Source of the DNA: Sphingomonas sp. TREG-RG-20F-R18-01
GTDB lineage: Bacteria > Pseudomonadota > Alphaproteobacteria > Sphingomonadales > Sphingomonadaceae
Length of the DNA: 64,000 nucleotides
Direction: 5' to 3'
Assembly: GCF_022662475.1 (NCBI RefSeq)
Contig: NZ_JAKNQQ010000006.1
Coordinates: 124,001 to 188,000 of the forward strand
Below the pieces are notes generated by a model. The model ran no database searches. It saw only the letters and a program-made list of their open reading frames with translations, and was not told where the DNA came from. Positions 26,543 through 40,643 of the stretch are shown in pieces. Position 1 is the first letter of the stretch; the number at the start of each line of letters is the position of its first letter. A program made the position numbers and the translations under genes.

Positions 26543-27445
26543 TTATCGCGCCCGGACGAGCGCCGCGACGTTTTGAACGAGACCGCCCTGCCAGATCGGT
26601 GCCAGTCCAACGGAGATCGCCAGCGTCTCTCCCCGTTTCCGGACCAGTTCCGCGTCGAACGTTTCGAGATGACGGCCGGTCAGCGCCCGGGCGATGGCAG
26701 TATCCATCACGTTCGCCCGCGGGGTCGCGATCATTCCGGACAGTTGCGTCCCGATCAATTGGTCGCGCGGACGACCAAGCAGCGCGATGGCGGCCTCGGT
26801 GGGATCCTGTAGAAGACCATGACGGTCGATGATCAGCAAAGCGACATTGCGGACCGCCACCATCGCATCACTTGCCGCTGCCGCCGTGGCCGCAAGTCGC
26901 GCATGCTCCTGCGCCGCGGTCTCGTCGGCGCCGACCAGCGCGACTCCGTCTCCGGCCGGGAGAAGCGTGCACGCCAGCATCCGCGCGGCCCGCGTACCGG
27001 AAGCCAGCGAGAAGCGCGATTCGCTACCGGTCGCGATCACGCGCCGGATCGCGTCGTCGAACTGTTTGTCCGGTACGGACGCGGCAATCGCAGTGATCGG
27101 CTGCCCGACACCCGCCCTGGCCCCGAAATGGAGCCGCGCCGTTCGGCTGGAGCCGAGAATGCGTCCCGCTCCGTTGGCGAGCAGCACGATGTCGCTGACC
27201 GCATCGAACACCGGCGCCCAGTCGACGGCGGGCGCTTCCCGCTCCTTGCCAGGTACGCAGAGCGCCTCCAGCGTTTCGATCGCCAGCAGAACGAGCTTGG
27301 GGCGTCCATGTTGGAGGACATAGACTGGATTGCGAGCGGCGCGCGCCTGCCACAGACCAAAATGCCGCACCAAATTGCAGCAAGTTACGACATTGTCGGC
27401 AAGCGGGGTTAGTGACGGAATGGACGGGTCACGCGGGATCGTCAT
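26543..27445 (-). CDS. PAS-like sensor protein with an antitoxin-like (Phd/YefM-type) N-terminus
   Basis: About 300 residues. The first 65 (NVVTCCNLVRHFGLWQARAARNPVYVLQHGRPKLVLLAIETL) look like a Phd/YefM fold: residue pattern and the P-V-Y-V-x-x-x-G-R-P-x-x-V-L strand are those of prevent-host-death antitoxins. Two PAS-like regions follow, at about 75-170 (VFDAVSDIVLLANGAGRILGSS) and 190-295 (NVALLIIDRHGLLQDPT). No kinase, cyclase or HTH output is attached, and no toxin gene is adjacent. A role as a ligand- or redox-sensing transcriptional regulator, with the Phd-like part binding DNA, is plausible but inferred. The ATG at 27445 is chosen over an upstream TTG. Confidence 0.68.
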   Translation of the reverse strand: MTIPRDPSIPSLTPLADNVVTCCNLVRHFGLWQARAARNPVYVLQHGRPKLVLLAIETLEALCVPGKEREAPAVDWAPVFDAVSDIVLLANGAGRILGSSRTARLHFGARAGVGQPITAIAASVPDKQFDDAIRRVIATGSESRFSLASGTRAARMLACTLLPAGDGVALVGADETAAQEHARLAATAAAASDAMVAVRNVALLIIDRHGLLQDPTEAAIALLGRPRDQLIGTQLSGMIATPRANVMDTAIARALTGRHLETFDAELVRKRGETLAISVGLAPIWQGGLVQNVAALVRAR

Positions 27446-27576
27446 GCACGTCTGATCGCGCAAACCTGCGATTCAAGCCATGCGATGCCGCCAAAACGGA
27501 TGCATTTCCGGCAGGAGCGGGGAGCGGGTCACGACTGTCGTCCGACCACCGGGTAAGGTCGGGAACGACAGTATCT

Positions 27577-27603
27577 TGCGGCAGCGACGAGGGCGCTGCC
27601 GCA
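27577..27603. terminator. Strong stem-loop between the PAS gene and the glycosyltransferase
   Basis: TGCGGCAGCG pairs with CGCTGCCGCA around a 7-nt loop, a perfect 10-bp stem. It lies 110 bp downstream of the glycosyltransferase stop on the minus strand. No U-run follows, so termination is plausible but unproven. It is the only clear structure in the 27446-27714 gap. Confidence 0.4.
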
Positions 27604-27714
27604 GGAATCCGGCGCCGACGGCATGGTCAGCCTGGGGCTGAGCGCAGGTACGGCAACACTCGAAAGCGTCGGGCTACTCTGCGCCGTCGCGATCCCGCAC
27701 TTGCGCAGGCAGGA

Positions 27715-28714
27715 TCACGCTACCGGGAGCAGCACCGCTGCCGTCCGGTCGGCAAAGCCGCTGTTCGTCAGGCGGGTGGTTGCCGTGCGGCGGCCGGCCT
27801 CGCCCATTTGATTGGCAAGCTCAGGCTGATCCGTCAATCGGCGGATCGCGGCCCGCATGGCGGTAGCGTCGCCCAGCGGCACGGCGATCCCCTCGACGCC
27901 GTCGGTAAGATAATCGGTGATCACATCCGCATCGGAAAAGATATGGGGCCGCCCCAGCGCCATTCCGGCAACGGCAGTGATATGCCCGGCCCCGCGCGAT
28001 GAATCGTTCAGCGGGATGACGTTGGCGAGGGATCCGCGAATGATGCCGAGGCACTGATCGAACGGCAGCGACTCGTAGGCAATGATCTCTGCGTCGACGG
28101 ACGGCAGCGGTTGCGTGCAACCTACGAACACGCCAGCGATGCCGGTACCGTCAAGCGCGCGGGCGACGGTGGCAAAATCACGATTGTTGCGACCGACCAC
28201 CGCCACATAAGGGCGGTTCGGCAGCGCGCATTCCGGATCGGCTACGTCCGGAAGGTCGAAGCCCCACGGTACGACCGTAAAACGGCCAGCATCGAGCCGA
28301 TGCAGGTGCAGGAATTGGCTCACTTCGGGCGTTGAGTGCACGATGAACAGATCGACCCGACCAAAGATCCGATTGATCACATGATCGAGCGGCGCAACGC
28401 CACTGCGAAAGGGCCGCCGGGAAAGGTTCATCCCGGCGATCGCCAATCTTCCGCGGGCACGACGGACAATGGCCGCAAACGCCATCGCGAAACCGATACT
28501 ATAGTCACTGGCAGCGGTCAGTTCATATTGGGCAATGTCATGACATGCCCGAAACGCCCGCAATGCCTGAACCGGACTGCTGCCTGCCAACACATGGCGA
28601 TGCGTAACCGCATATCCGCGTTCGATAAGCTTGTTACTGATGTGCCAAGGTCCGGCCCGCTCCCCCAGCGGGCCAATGGCAAGTAGAAGAGCCCGGGGTG
28701 CTGTTGCGACCGGT

Positions 28715-28725
<11 letters not shown>
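27715..28725 (-). CDS. Glycosyltransferase, GT-B fold (group 1/family 4-like)
   Basis: A 336-residue protein with a Rossmann-type N-terminal half ([29 protein letters not shown]) and a C-terminal half ending in features of group 1 transferases: [37 protein letters not shown], then [12 protein letters not shown]. It likely adds a sugar to an exopolysaccharide or lipid; donor and acceptor are unknown. No ATG is available at the N-terminus; the TTG at 28725 overlaps the rpoD stop by 11 nt, so the gene probably continues the rpoD transcript. The start is uncertain. Confidence 0.75.
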
Positions 28726-30741
<2,016 letters not shown>

Positions 30742-30742
<1 letters not shown>

Positions 30743-32625
30743 CAACTGCCCTCGGTCATAAAGCTTCTTGCGTCTTCGTTCGACTGCACCAGATTTGCAA
30801 GCCGCGCGTCGAGCGTCTGTTTTTCCTTCACCAACGCCACCTGGCGGGCAAAGGCCTCATCCGAATAGTCCGACTGCATGGCAGCGGTCGCCTCAGCCAG
30901 CGCGGCGTCGACTTCGGGTCGCGCCACCAGGATCGCGATCGCCTCGTCGAGGTCCTCGCGCGCCCGGGCCGGCTCGGCATCCTTCTGCGTGAACGAACAC
31001 GACAATCGGTCGGGTCGCAGCAGATCATGCGCGATACTGTCAAATCCGGATGAAGCCAATATGGTGAGCAACCGGTCACTATCAAGCACATGGTCTTCGA
31101 CCGCGAGATCGACGACCGCCTCGAACAGCCGCCCGAGTGCGTCGTCGCCCAGTTTGAGGCTCCCGAGCACTTCCATATGGCGCGCAATTTCCGCTGGATG
31201 GCGGATCAGCCCGGCGAGCACCGCCTTGGCGAGGATCGGGTCGATCCCGCGCGTGCGTACCGATTTGACACCATCTCCGACGGGAAGATGCGGTGCCTTA
31301 TACGGTTTGCCGGGCTTGCCGCGCTGGAACGGCTGAAACGGCGCGCGCGGTTCGAACGCCTTGCGCTGCGGGCGGAACGCCTCGTCGAAGCGGGTGCGGA
31401 ACTCGGCCTGATATTCGTGCGCGACGTTGCTGTCGGCGATCGTCTTGGCGAGATCGGCGAGCCGCGCCTTGAGGCCGGCCTTCTGCTCGGGCGTGTCGAG
31501 CGGCTCGGCGGCGAGCTCGCTTTTCCACAGCCGGTCGACCAGCGGTTCGGTCTGCTGGAGCAACGCCTCGAACGCGCCCGGCCCCTTGGCGCGGACGAGA
31601 TCGTCGGGATCCTGGCCCGCTGGCAGGGTGACGAAGGCGAGGCTCCGACCCGGCTGGAGCAGCGGCAGCGCGCGGTGTGCGGCGCGCAAAGCCGCCTTCT
31701 GCCCGGCGCTGTCGCCGTCGAAGCACAGGATCGGGACTTCGCACAGCCGCCACAGCCGCTCGAGCTGCGGCTCGGTCAGCGCGGTGCCGAGCGGCGCGAC
31801 CGCCTCGCCGAACCCCGCCTGCGCGAGCGCGATCACGTCCATATACCCCTCGACCACCAACACGCGCCCCGTCTTGCGCGAGGCAGGCGCGGCGCGATCG
31901 AGATTGTAGAGCGTCCGCCCCTTGTCGAAGAGCGGGGTCTCGGGAGAATTCAGGTACTTGGGCTCGCCGTCGCCGATGATGCGGCCGCCGAACGCGATGG
32001 TGCGCCCGCGCGGATCGCGGATCGGGATCATCAGGCGACCACGGAAGCGATCGTACGGGACCTTGTCGTCGACCTTGATCAGCAGCCCGGCCTCGATCAG
32101 CAGCGGGTCGCCATAGTCCTTGAGCGCGGTCTTGAGCCCGCCGCGCGAATCGGGCGAGAAGCCCAGCCCGAAGGTGCGCGAGGTCTCGGGCTTGATCCCG
32201 CGCTTGGCGAGTACGCCGCGGGCGGTCGCGCCGGCGAGGCCGTCGAGCTGCTCGGTGAACCAGGTCGCGGCGTCGCTACAGGCTTCGTGGAGGCCCTTGG
32301 CGGCTTCCGCTTTCTCGGCCGCGCGCGGGTCCATCGCGGGGAGTTCCATGCCAGCGGTTTGCGCGAGTTCCTTGACCGCATCCATGAACGGCAGCCCGCG
32401 CTGCTCGGTCATCCAGCGGATCGCGTCGCCATGCGCCGAGCAACCGAAGCAATGGTAGAAGCCCTTGTCGTCGTTGACGTAGAACGAGGGCGTCTTCTCG
32501 TTGTGGAACGGGCAGCACGCGCGCCACTCGCGCCCCGCCTTCTGGAGCTTGGTGGTCTTGCCGATCAGGCCGGACAGCAGCGTGCGGCTGCGGAGTTCGT
32601 CGAGGAATTGGGGGGATAGGGTCAT
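30742..32625 (-). CDS. dnaG: DNA primase
   Basis: A 627-residue primase that makes RNA primers at the replication fork. The CHC2 zinc-binding domain has C38, H41, C59 and C62 ([22 protein letters not shown]). The TOPRIM catalytic domain contains [15 protein letters not shown] and [13 protein letters not shown], and the C-terminal DnaB-interaction region is present. Length is normal. Its ATG overlaps the DUF559 stop by 4 nt (ATGA), so the nuclease gene is embedded in the operon without breaking translational coupling. Confidence 0.97.
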
Positions 32626-33122
32626 GCGTCCGCCGTTCCCGTATCGGGATCGATCGGCCCCGAATCCTCCCCTCCCGCCTGCGGGAGGGGGTAGGGGGTG
32701 GGCGCGCGCTCTCCGCGAAGCGCAGCGTCAGCAATCATTTCCAATACGCCCGTCATATGCGAAGTTAGATCGTTGTTCCAAAACCGGAGGACGCGATACC
32801 CGGCATGTTCGATCGCGCTGGTTCGCGCGGCATCGTACGCCACGGCATCGCCATGCTGGCTGCCGTCAAGTTCGACCGCCAATATATGCTCGCGACACGC
32901 AAAATCCACGATGTAGCCGGCGATCGGCATCTGCCGGGTGAATTTGAGACCGAACAGGCGACGGCCTTTCAGCTGTCGCCAGAGCAGTTGCTCGTGCAGC
33001 GTGGCTTCGTTGCGGAGCGCCTTCGCCGCCGCAGTCGGTCGGCCAAGTCTGAACCGCGCGCCCACCCCTCGGTCCCCTCCCGCAAGCGGGAGGGGAGGAA
33101 GAAGGGGCGCGCCCTCGTCCAT
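32622..33122 (-). CDS. DUF559 endonuclease-like protein (Vsr-type PD-(D/E)XK fold)
   Basis: A 166-residue protein. The DUF559 core (about 35-135) includes EATLHEQLLWRQL, GLKFTRQMPIAGYIVDF with Asp73, and ILAVELDGSQH with Glu84 and Asp86, the D...E-x-D pattern of Vsr-like nucleases, then RVLRFWNND. The family is predicted to cleave DNA, but no member is well characterised. Both ends of the frame are encoded by repeats: residues about 10-17 come from one hairpin and 145-152 from its inverted partner. The ATG overlaps the yqeY stop (TAATG) and the stop overlaps the dnaG start. The protein may therefore have been pieced together on insertion into the operon. Confidence 0.82.
   Translation of the reverse strand: MDEGAPLLPPLPLAGGDRGVGARFRLGRPTAAAKALRNEATLHEQLLWRQLKGRRLFGLKFTRQMPIAGYIVDFACREHILAVELDGSQHGDAVAYDAARTSAIEHAGYRVLRFWNNDLTSHMTGVLEMIADAALRGERAPTPYPLPQAGGEDSGPIDPDTGTADA
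32669..33095. mobile_element. Putative repeat-bounded element carrying the DUF559 nuclease
   Basis: Two perfect 10-bp hairpins, CCCCTCCCGC-CT-GCGGGAGGGG (32669-32690) and CCCCTCCCGC-AA-GCGGGAGGGG (33074-33095), bound a 427-bp segment. Inside them GGGGTGGGCGCGCG and its exact reverse complement continue the inverted symmetry. Only the nuclease lies between. The arrangement parallels the GIY-YIG element and the short empty family B pairs. Mobility is hypothetical. Confidence 0.5.
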
Positions 33123-33589
33123 TACGCCAGGGCAGCCTTCACCGCAGCGCTCGCCTTGCTCATGTCGATCTCGCTCGCATGGCGCGCCTTCAGCTCCGCC
33201 ATCACGCGGCCCATGTCCTTCATGCCACTCGCCCCAAGCTCGGACTTGATCGCCTCGATCGCCGCCGCGGTTTGCGCTTCGTCGAGCTGCGTAGGCAGGA
33301 ACTGCTCGATCACCGCGATCTCCGCGCTCTCCGCATCCGCCAGTTCCTGGCGTCCGCCCTTCACGTACATCTCGATCGACTCGCGGCGCTGCTTGATCAT
33401 CTTCTGCAGCACTTCGACCACGAGGACATTGTCGTCGTCCGGTGCCTTGCCCTCTCGCGACTGCGGCGCGCGCGCCTCGATGTCGCGATTCTTGAGCGAC
33501 GACTGCACCAGCCGGAGGGTCGCGGTGCCAGCCTTGTCGCCGCCCTTCATCGCGGTGATGAGTGCAGCCTTGATGTCGTCTCGAATCAT
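33122..33589 (-). CDS. yqeY: GatB/YqeY domain protein
   Basis: A 155-residue protein consisting of the YqeY domain: IRDDIKAALITAMKGGDK, TLRLVQSSLKNRDIEAR, VLQKMIKQRRESIEMY, and the C-terminal LGASGMKDMGRVMAELKAR. The domain is homologous to the tRNA-binding tail of GatB; the stand-alone form has no settled function. It is conserved just upstream of dnaG and rpoD, and here the DUF559 element lies between it and dnaG. Confidence 0.93.
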   Translation of the reverse strand: MIRDDIKAALITAMKGGDKAGTATLRLVQSSLKNRDIEARAPQSREGKAPDDDNVLVVEVLQKMIKQRRESIEMYVKGGRQELADAESAEIAVIEQFLPTQLDEAQTAAAIEAIKSELGASGMKDMGRVMAELKARHASEIDMSKASAAVKAALA

Positions 33590-33707
33590 GTGTCGTCCTT
33601 TTGCTGGGGCAGGAGGGTAGCGGGTTTATCCGATTGACGCACTGCCCATCCCCCTCTAGCTCCCGGCGCTTAGCGACATCGAAACGAAAAACGGAGTGCC
33701 CGCCGCA

Positions 33708-34991
33708 ATGGCCGACGCCAATCCCATGACTGCGCCCGACGGAGCCACCGGCGTATTGGTGCTATCCACTGGCGAGATCGTATGGGGCAGGGGGTTCGGC
33801 GCGGAAGGTGCCGCCGTCGGCGAAGTCTGCTTCCACACCGCGATGACGGGCTATCAGGAAATCATGACCGACCCGAGCTTTGCGGGCCAGATGATCACCT
33901 TCACCTTCCCGCATATCGGCAACGTCGGCGCGAATGCCGACGACGTTGAGGCGAACGATCCGCACGCGCTTGGCATGATCGTGCGCGAGGACGTGACCGA
34001 ACCGAGCAATTTCCGCAGTACCGAACGACTCGATGCGTGGATGGCGAAGCACGGGCGAATCGGCCTGGCGGGCGTCGATACGCGCGCGCTGACGCGCCGG
34101 ATCCGTAGCGGCGGCGCGCCCAACGGCGTCATCGCGCATGCGGCCGACGGCGTGTTCGATGTGGCTGCGCTGCTCGAAATGGCGCGCGCGTGGCCGGGGC
34201 TTGAGGGCATGGACCTTGCGCTCGGGGTGAGCACCGAGATGCATTATGGCTGGGGTGCCGAAACCGCTGGCGGCACGTGGAAGCTCGGCAAAGGCTACGA
34301 CACTTCTTCCCCCCTCCCCTTCAGGGGAGGGGCCGGGGGTGGGGCCGTGCAGCAAGCGGACCCCGCGATTGCACAGGACAGCCCCACCCCAAACCCCTCC
34401 CCTGAAGGGGAGGGGCTTAAGCGGCCGCATGTCGTCGCGATCGACTACGGCTCGAAGCGCAACATCTTCCGCAACCTCGTCGCCGCCGGCGCGGACGTCT
34501 CGGTCGTCCCCGCGCAGGCGAGCTTCGACGACATCATGGCGCTTTCCCCCGATGGCATCTTCCTGTCGAACGGCCCGGGCGACCCCGCCGCGACCGGCGA
34601 ATACGCCGTGCCTGTGATCCAGCAGCTGCTAGACACCGGCAAGCCGCTGTTCGGCATCTGCCTCGGCCACCAGCTCCTCGCGCTCGCAGTCGGCGCGAGC
34701 ACGACCAAGATGTTCCAGGGCCACCGCGGCGCCAACCACCCGGTCCAGCGCCTCAGCGACGGCGCGGTCGAGATCACCAGCATGAACCACGGCTTCGCGG
34801 TCGAACGCGCGACCCTCCCGCCGACCGCACGCGAGACCCACGTGTCGCTGTTCGACGGCTCCAACGCCGGCATCGAACTCACCGACCGCCCCGCGTTCAG
34901 CGTGCAATACCACCCCGAAGCGAGCCCCGGCCCGCAGGACAGCCTGTATCTGTTCGAGAAATTCGTCTCATCCCTGAAAGCACCGGCATGA
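33708..34991 (+). CDS. carA: Carbamoyl-phosphate synthase small subunit, with a repeat-encoded 35-residue insert
   Basis: About 427 residues. CarA supplies ammonia from glutamine to CarB for pyrimidine and arginine synthesis. The N-terminal domain has CFHTAMTGYQEIMTDPS and FTFPHIGNVG; the amidotransferase domain has nucleophile C318 in FGICLGHQLLALA and the His/Glu pair in YHPEASPGP. Residues 202-236 are entirely encoded by a 105-bp family B repeat pair inserted in frame between the two domains, just before HVVAIDYGSKRN. This explains the length above the typical 380-390 residues. All active-site residues are intact, so the enzyme is probably functional. The ATG at 33708 follows CGGAG; an in-frame GTG at 33696 is less likely. 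Confidence 0.96.
   Translation: MADANPMTAPDGATGVLVLSTGEIVWGRGFGAEGAAVGEVCFHTAMTGYQEIMTDPSFAGQMITFTFPHIGNVGANADDVEANDPHALGMIVREDVTEPSNFRSTERLDAWMAKHGRIGLAGVDTRALTRRIRSGGAPNGVIAHAADGVFDVAALLEMARAWPGLEGMDLALGVSTEMHYGWGAETAGGTWKLGKGYDTSSPLPFRGGAGGGAVQQADPAIAQDSPTPNPSPEGEGLKRPHVVAIDYGSKRNIFRNLVAAGADVSVVPAQASFDDIMALSPDGIFLSNGPGDPAATGEYAVPVIQQLLDTGKPLFGICLGHQLLALAVGASTTKMFQGHRGANHPVQRLSDGAVEITSMNHGFAVERATLPPTARETHVSLFDGSNAGIELTDRPAFSVQYHPEASPGPQDSLYLFEKFVSSLKAPA
34311..34415. repeat. Family B inverted pair (105 bp) inserted in frame inside carA
   Basis: Left hairpin CCCCTCCCCT-TC-AGGGGAGGGG (34311-34332), right hairpin CCCCTCCCCT-GA-AGGGGAGGGG (34394-34415), with GGGGTGGGGC and GCCCCACCCC as inner inverted arms. 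The length is exactly 35 codons with no stop. The motif GGGGCCGTGCAGCA next to the left arm recurs at 43.39 kb, which ties this copy to intergenic members of the family. Confidence 0.9.
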
Positions 34992-35388
34992 TGAACCTCC
35001 CAGAAGTCCCGCCCGCCCGGCTCGAAGAAGAATGGGCCGCCGACAAGGACGTGCTCGCGAGCCTCAAGGAAAGCGGCGACATCGCGCACCTCGTCCGTCC
35101 GGTCGACGTCAGCTTCCGCGGCGATGACGCAGCGCTCGACAAGCTCGAGGCGGATGCCGAGGAACTCGGCTTCGAAGTGATCGAGCGCGAAGAGGATGAG
35201 GAAGGCGAGATGTGCCTGTTCCTCGGCTGCGAGCAAGCCGCGGACGAAGCCTCGATCCGCGCGCTGACGCGCAAGTGCGTCCAAATCGAACTCGCGTACG
35301 GCGTCGAATATGACGGCTGGGGCTGCACGTCGGAAGACGGCACCGACGACGACGCGGACGACACCGAAGAAACCGGACAAGCACACTA

Positions 35389-35389
<1 letters not shown>
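34988..35389 (+). CDS. rraB: Ribonuclease E inhibitor RraB family protein
   Basis: A 133-residue acidic protein with the RraB-type core: [42 protein letters not shown], and a C-terminal YDGWGC. In E. coli RraB binds and inhibits RNase E; the alphaproteobacterial proteins share the fold, but activity is unproven. A highly acidic tail ([12 protein letters not shown]) follows. It lies between carA and carB, overlapping the carA stop by 4 nt and sharing one base with the carB start, so it is translated as part of the carA-carB unit. Confidence 0.85.
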
Positions 35390-38721
<3,332 letters not shown>

Positions 38722-38750
38722 TCCCGACATATTGAAACAGTGCGGGCGCG

Positions 38751-38764
38751 CCCTCCTCGGAGGG
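38751..38764. terminator. Short hairpin CCCTCC-TC-GGAGGG after carB
   Basis: A 6-bp stem with a 2-nt loop, 30 bp after the carB stop. The two-base loop and CCCTCC arm resemble half of a family B repeat, so it may be a decayed repeat rather than a dedicated terminator. Confidence 0.35.
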
Positions 38765-38806
38765 TTCGCTTGATAAGGGATTGTTCGAAGACAAAGGGTT
38801 TAAGGG

Positions 38807-39283
38807 ATGGCTACCGTCGAAAAGATGCCGATGCTGCAGGAAGGCTATGAAACGCTGAATGCAGACCTGAAACGGCTGAAGGCGGAACGCCCGACGATCG
38901 TGGATGCGATCGAAGAGGCGCGCGCGCATGGCGACCTTTCGGAAAATGCCGAATATCACGCCGCCAAGGAGCGTCAGGGCCAGATCGAAGCGTCGATCAG
39001 CGATATCGAGGACAAACTTGCGCGCGCGCAGGTCATCGATCCGCTCGAGCTGTCGGGCGACAAGGTCGTGTTCGGCGCGACCGTCACGCTGATGGACGAG
39101 GACGACAAGCCCGTCACCTACCAGATCGTCGGGCAGACCGAGGCGAACGCCAAGGGCGGCCGCATCTCGTACAACTCGCCGCTCGGGCGTGCGCTGATCG
39201 GGCGGAAGCTCGATGACGAGGTCGAAGTGACCGTTCCGTCGGGTGATCGCTACTACGTCGTCTCGAAGATCGAGTTCATCTGA
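38807..39283 (+). CDS. greA: Transcription elongation factor GreA
   Basis: A 158-residue protein with the two GreA parts: an N-terminal antiparallel coiled coil (about 1-75, [33 protein letters not shown], split across its tip residues) and a C-terminal FKBP-like domain ([36 protein letters not shown]). It stimulates transcript cleavage in backtracked RNA polymerase. The acidic tip residues are present. It lies 85 bp after carB in the same direction. Confidence 0.97.
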   Translation: MATVEKMPMLQEGYETLNADLKRLKAERPTIVDAIEEARAHGDLSENAEYHAAKERQGQIEASISDIEDKLARAQVIDPLELSGDKVVFGATVTLMDEDDKPVTYQIVGQTEANAKGGRISYNSPLGRALIGRKLDDEVEVTVPSGDRYYVVSKIEFI

Positions 39284-39301
39284 GCGATACGGACGCCTGT
39301 T

Positions 39302-39319
39302 CTCCTGCGGAAGCAGGAG
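39302..39319. terminator. Hairpin CTCCTGC-GGAA-GCAGGAG after greA
   Basis: A perfect 7-bp stem with a GGAA tetraloop, 19 bp after the greA stop and upstream of the convergent DUF4170 gene. It may terminate greA. The CTCCTGCGGAAGCAGGAG pattern is also known as a repeat in alphaproteobacteria, but only one copy is seen here. Confidence 0.5.
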
Positions 39320-39405
39320 TCCAGGGTAAAGCGCCCTAGCTTTCGACGCTTTGGTGCGCCTGCGTGCGCAGGACCACGCGAGCGTCGATCGGCAATGTCC
39401 GATCG

Positions 39406-39639
39406 TCAGACGGCAGTGCCCGGTGTGGTGAGCGCGGGTTCGAGCAGCCGGTGCAGATGCACCACGACGAACTTCATCTCCGCATCGTCGACCGTGCGCT
39501 GCGCAGCGGCGCGCCAGGCCTTCTCGGCGCTGGCATAGTCCGGAAACACGCCGACGATCTCGATCGCGGACGTATCCACGAAGTCCACGCCGCGCGGATC
39601 GCGGACGCGGCCACCGAAGACCAGGTGAAGCTTGCTCAT
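39406..39639 (-). CDS. DUF4170 family protein
   Basis: A 77-residue protein matching the small DUF4170 family: KLHLVFGGRVRDP, FVDTSAIEIVGVFPDYASAEKAWRAAA, and a C-terminal AEMKFVVVHLHRLLEP. No function is known for the family, which is widespread in alphaproteobacteria. The ATG at 39639 gives the conserved N-terminus; a longer frame upstream lacks homology-like sequence. Confidence 0.85.
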   Translation of the reverse strand: MSKLHLVFGGRVRDPRGVDFVDTSAIEIVGVFPDYASAEKAWRAAAQRTVDDAEMKFVVVHLHRLLEPALTTPGTAV

Positions 39640-39718
39640 GATAATAGGTTCCCGAAGACAGCAGGTTTCGCGCACCTCATAGGCACGCCGGGCCGCTTCG
39701 GGAACCTGTCTTGACGGA

Positions 39719-40318
39719 TTATTCCGTATCGCCGCCGGTTTTGGGAGCGGTGGTCGGCGAGCCGGCCGATGCGGCAGGGCGGGTCGGCGCAGCGTTCCCC
39801 TGTTCCGCCGGAGCGGGCGAGACGCTGGCCGGCGCATTGCCGCCTGACAGCTTCGCAGTCAGCGCCGCCGTGCCTGCCGCGGTCAAGGCGTTGACCACGC
39901 CACCGAGCAGCTTGCCAACCTGATCCTTGGCCGAATTGCGCGAAAGGCCGAGCGACGCGAATTCAGACTGGGCGGTTTCCTTGGCGGCATCGATGGCGCC
40001 ATGCGCCGTGTCGGTCAGGCGCTTGCCGACCGGCGCCAGCAGGCGTGCCTCGCTTTGCGTACGCGGCAGCAACGACCCCGCGAGCATCCCGGCCGCGATC
40101 CCGCCGACCAGCACGCCAAGCGGACTCGCCTCGATCATCGCAGCGGCGCGATGGCCGAAATCCTGTGCTGCATGGGATGTCGTTTCGGCCGCCTTGCCGG
40201 CGGTTTCGCGCGCGGTGTCGACGGCCTTGCCGACGTTTTCACGGGCGACGTCGATGGCGTCATGCGCCTTTTCGGAAAACGCAGCGCCTTGCGACTGAAG
40301 GGTTTCTTTTACGGTCAC
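39719..40318 (-). CDS. Helical membrane-associated protein, probable stress/envelope function
   Basis: About 199 residues from a GTG preceded by CCAGGAGAC. The first 70 residues are an amphipathic helix of the kind seen in phasin- and DUF883-like proteins (KAHDAIDVARENVGKAVDTA), followed by a glycine-rich hydrophobic segment (PLGVLVGGIAAGMLAGSLLP), another helix, and a Pro/Ala-rich tail. It is the last gene of a four-gene run with DUF3618 and holin-like proteins, which suggests a role at the envelope. No enzyme motif is visible. Confidence 0.62.
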   Translation of the reverse strand: MTVKETLQSQGAAFSEKAHDAIDVARENVGKAVDTARETAGKAAETTSHAAQDFGHRAAAMIEASPLGVLVGGIAAGMLAGSLLPRTQSEARLLAPVGKRLTDTAHGAIDAAKETAQSEFASLGLSRNSAKDQVGKLLGGVVNALTAAGTAALTAKLSGGNAPASVSPAPAEQGNAAPTRPAASAGSPTTAPKTGGDTE

Positions 40319-40346
40319 ACTCTGTCTCCTGGAATTTGTCAGCGCG

Positions 40347-40643
40347 TCAGCGCTTGGGTTTGTCGCGTCCGCGGAACAGACGGGAGATCGTTCCACGCGC
40401 GAGGAACAGGCTGGTCAGTGCCACGCCGGCGACGGTTGCCCATGGCCGCTGTTCCGCCGTATCCATCGCGGTCTGCATGACCGCGGTCCCGCGCGTTTTA
40501 AGCGTCGCCACCACGTCCGAGGCGATCGTCTGCGGATTGGCCCGTTTCTGAATGACGCCGATCGTTTCGGACAGGTTGGCCCGCGCCGCTTCTGCGCGCG
40601 CCTGCGCCGCGACGACGCGTGCGGCGGCTGGAGTCTTGCTCAT
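40347..40643 (-). CDS. DUF3618 family protein
   Basis: A 98-residue protein. An amphipathic helical N-terminal part (AAQARAEAARANLSETIGVIQKRANP) matches DUF3618, and a single membrane segment (WATVAGVALTSLFLARG) precedes a basic C-terminus (RLFRGRDKPKR). DUF3618 proteins typically travel with DUF883- and holin-like genes and have no proven role. Its start overlaps the stop of the holin-like gene by 4 nt. Confidence 0.8.
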   Translation of the reverse strand: MSKTPAAARVVAAQARAEAARANLSETIGVIQKRANPQTIASDVVATLKTRGTAVMQTAMDTAEQRPWATVAGVALTSLFLARGTISRLFRGRDKPKR

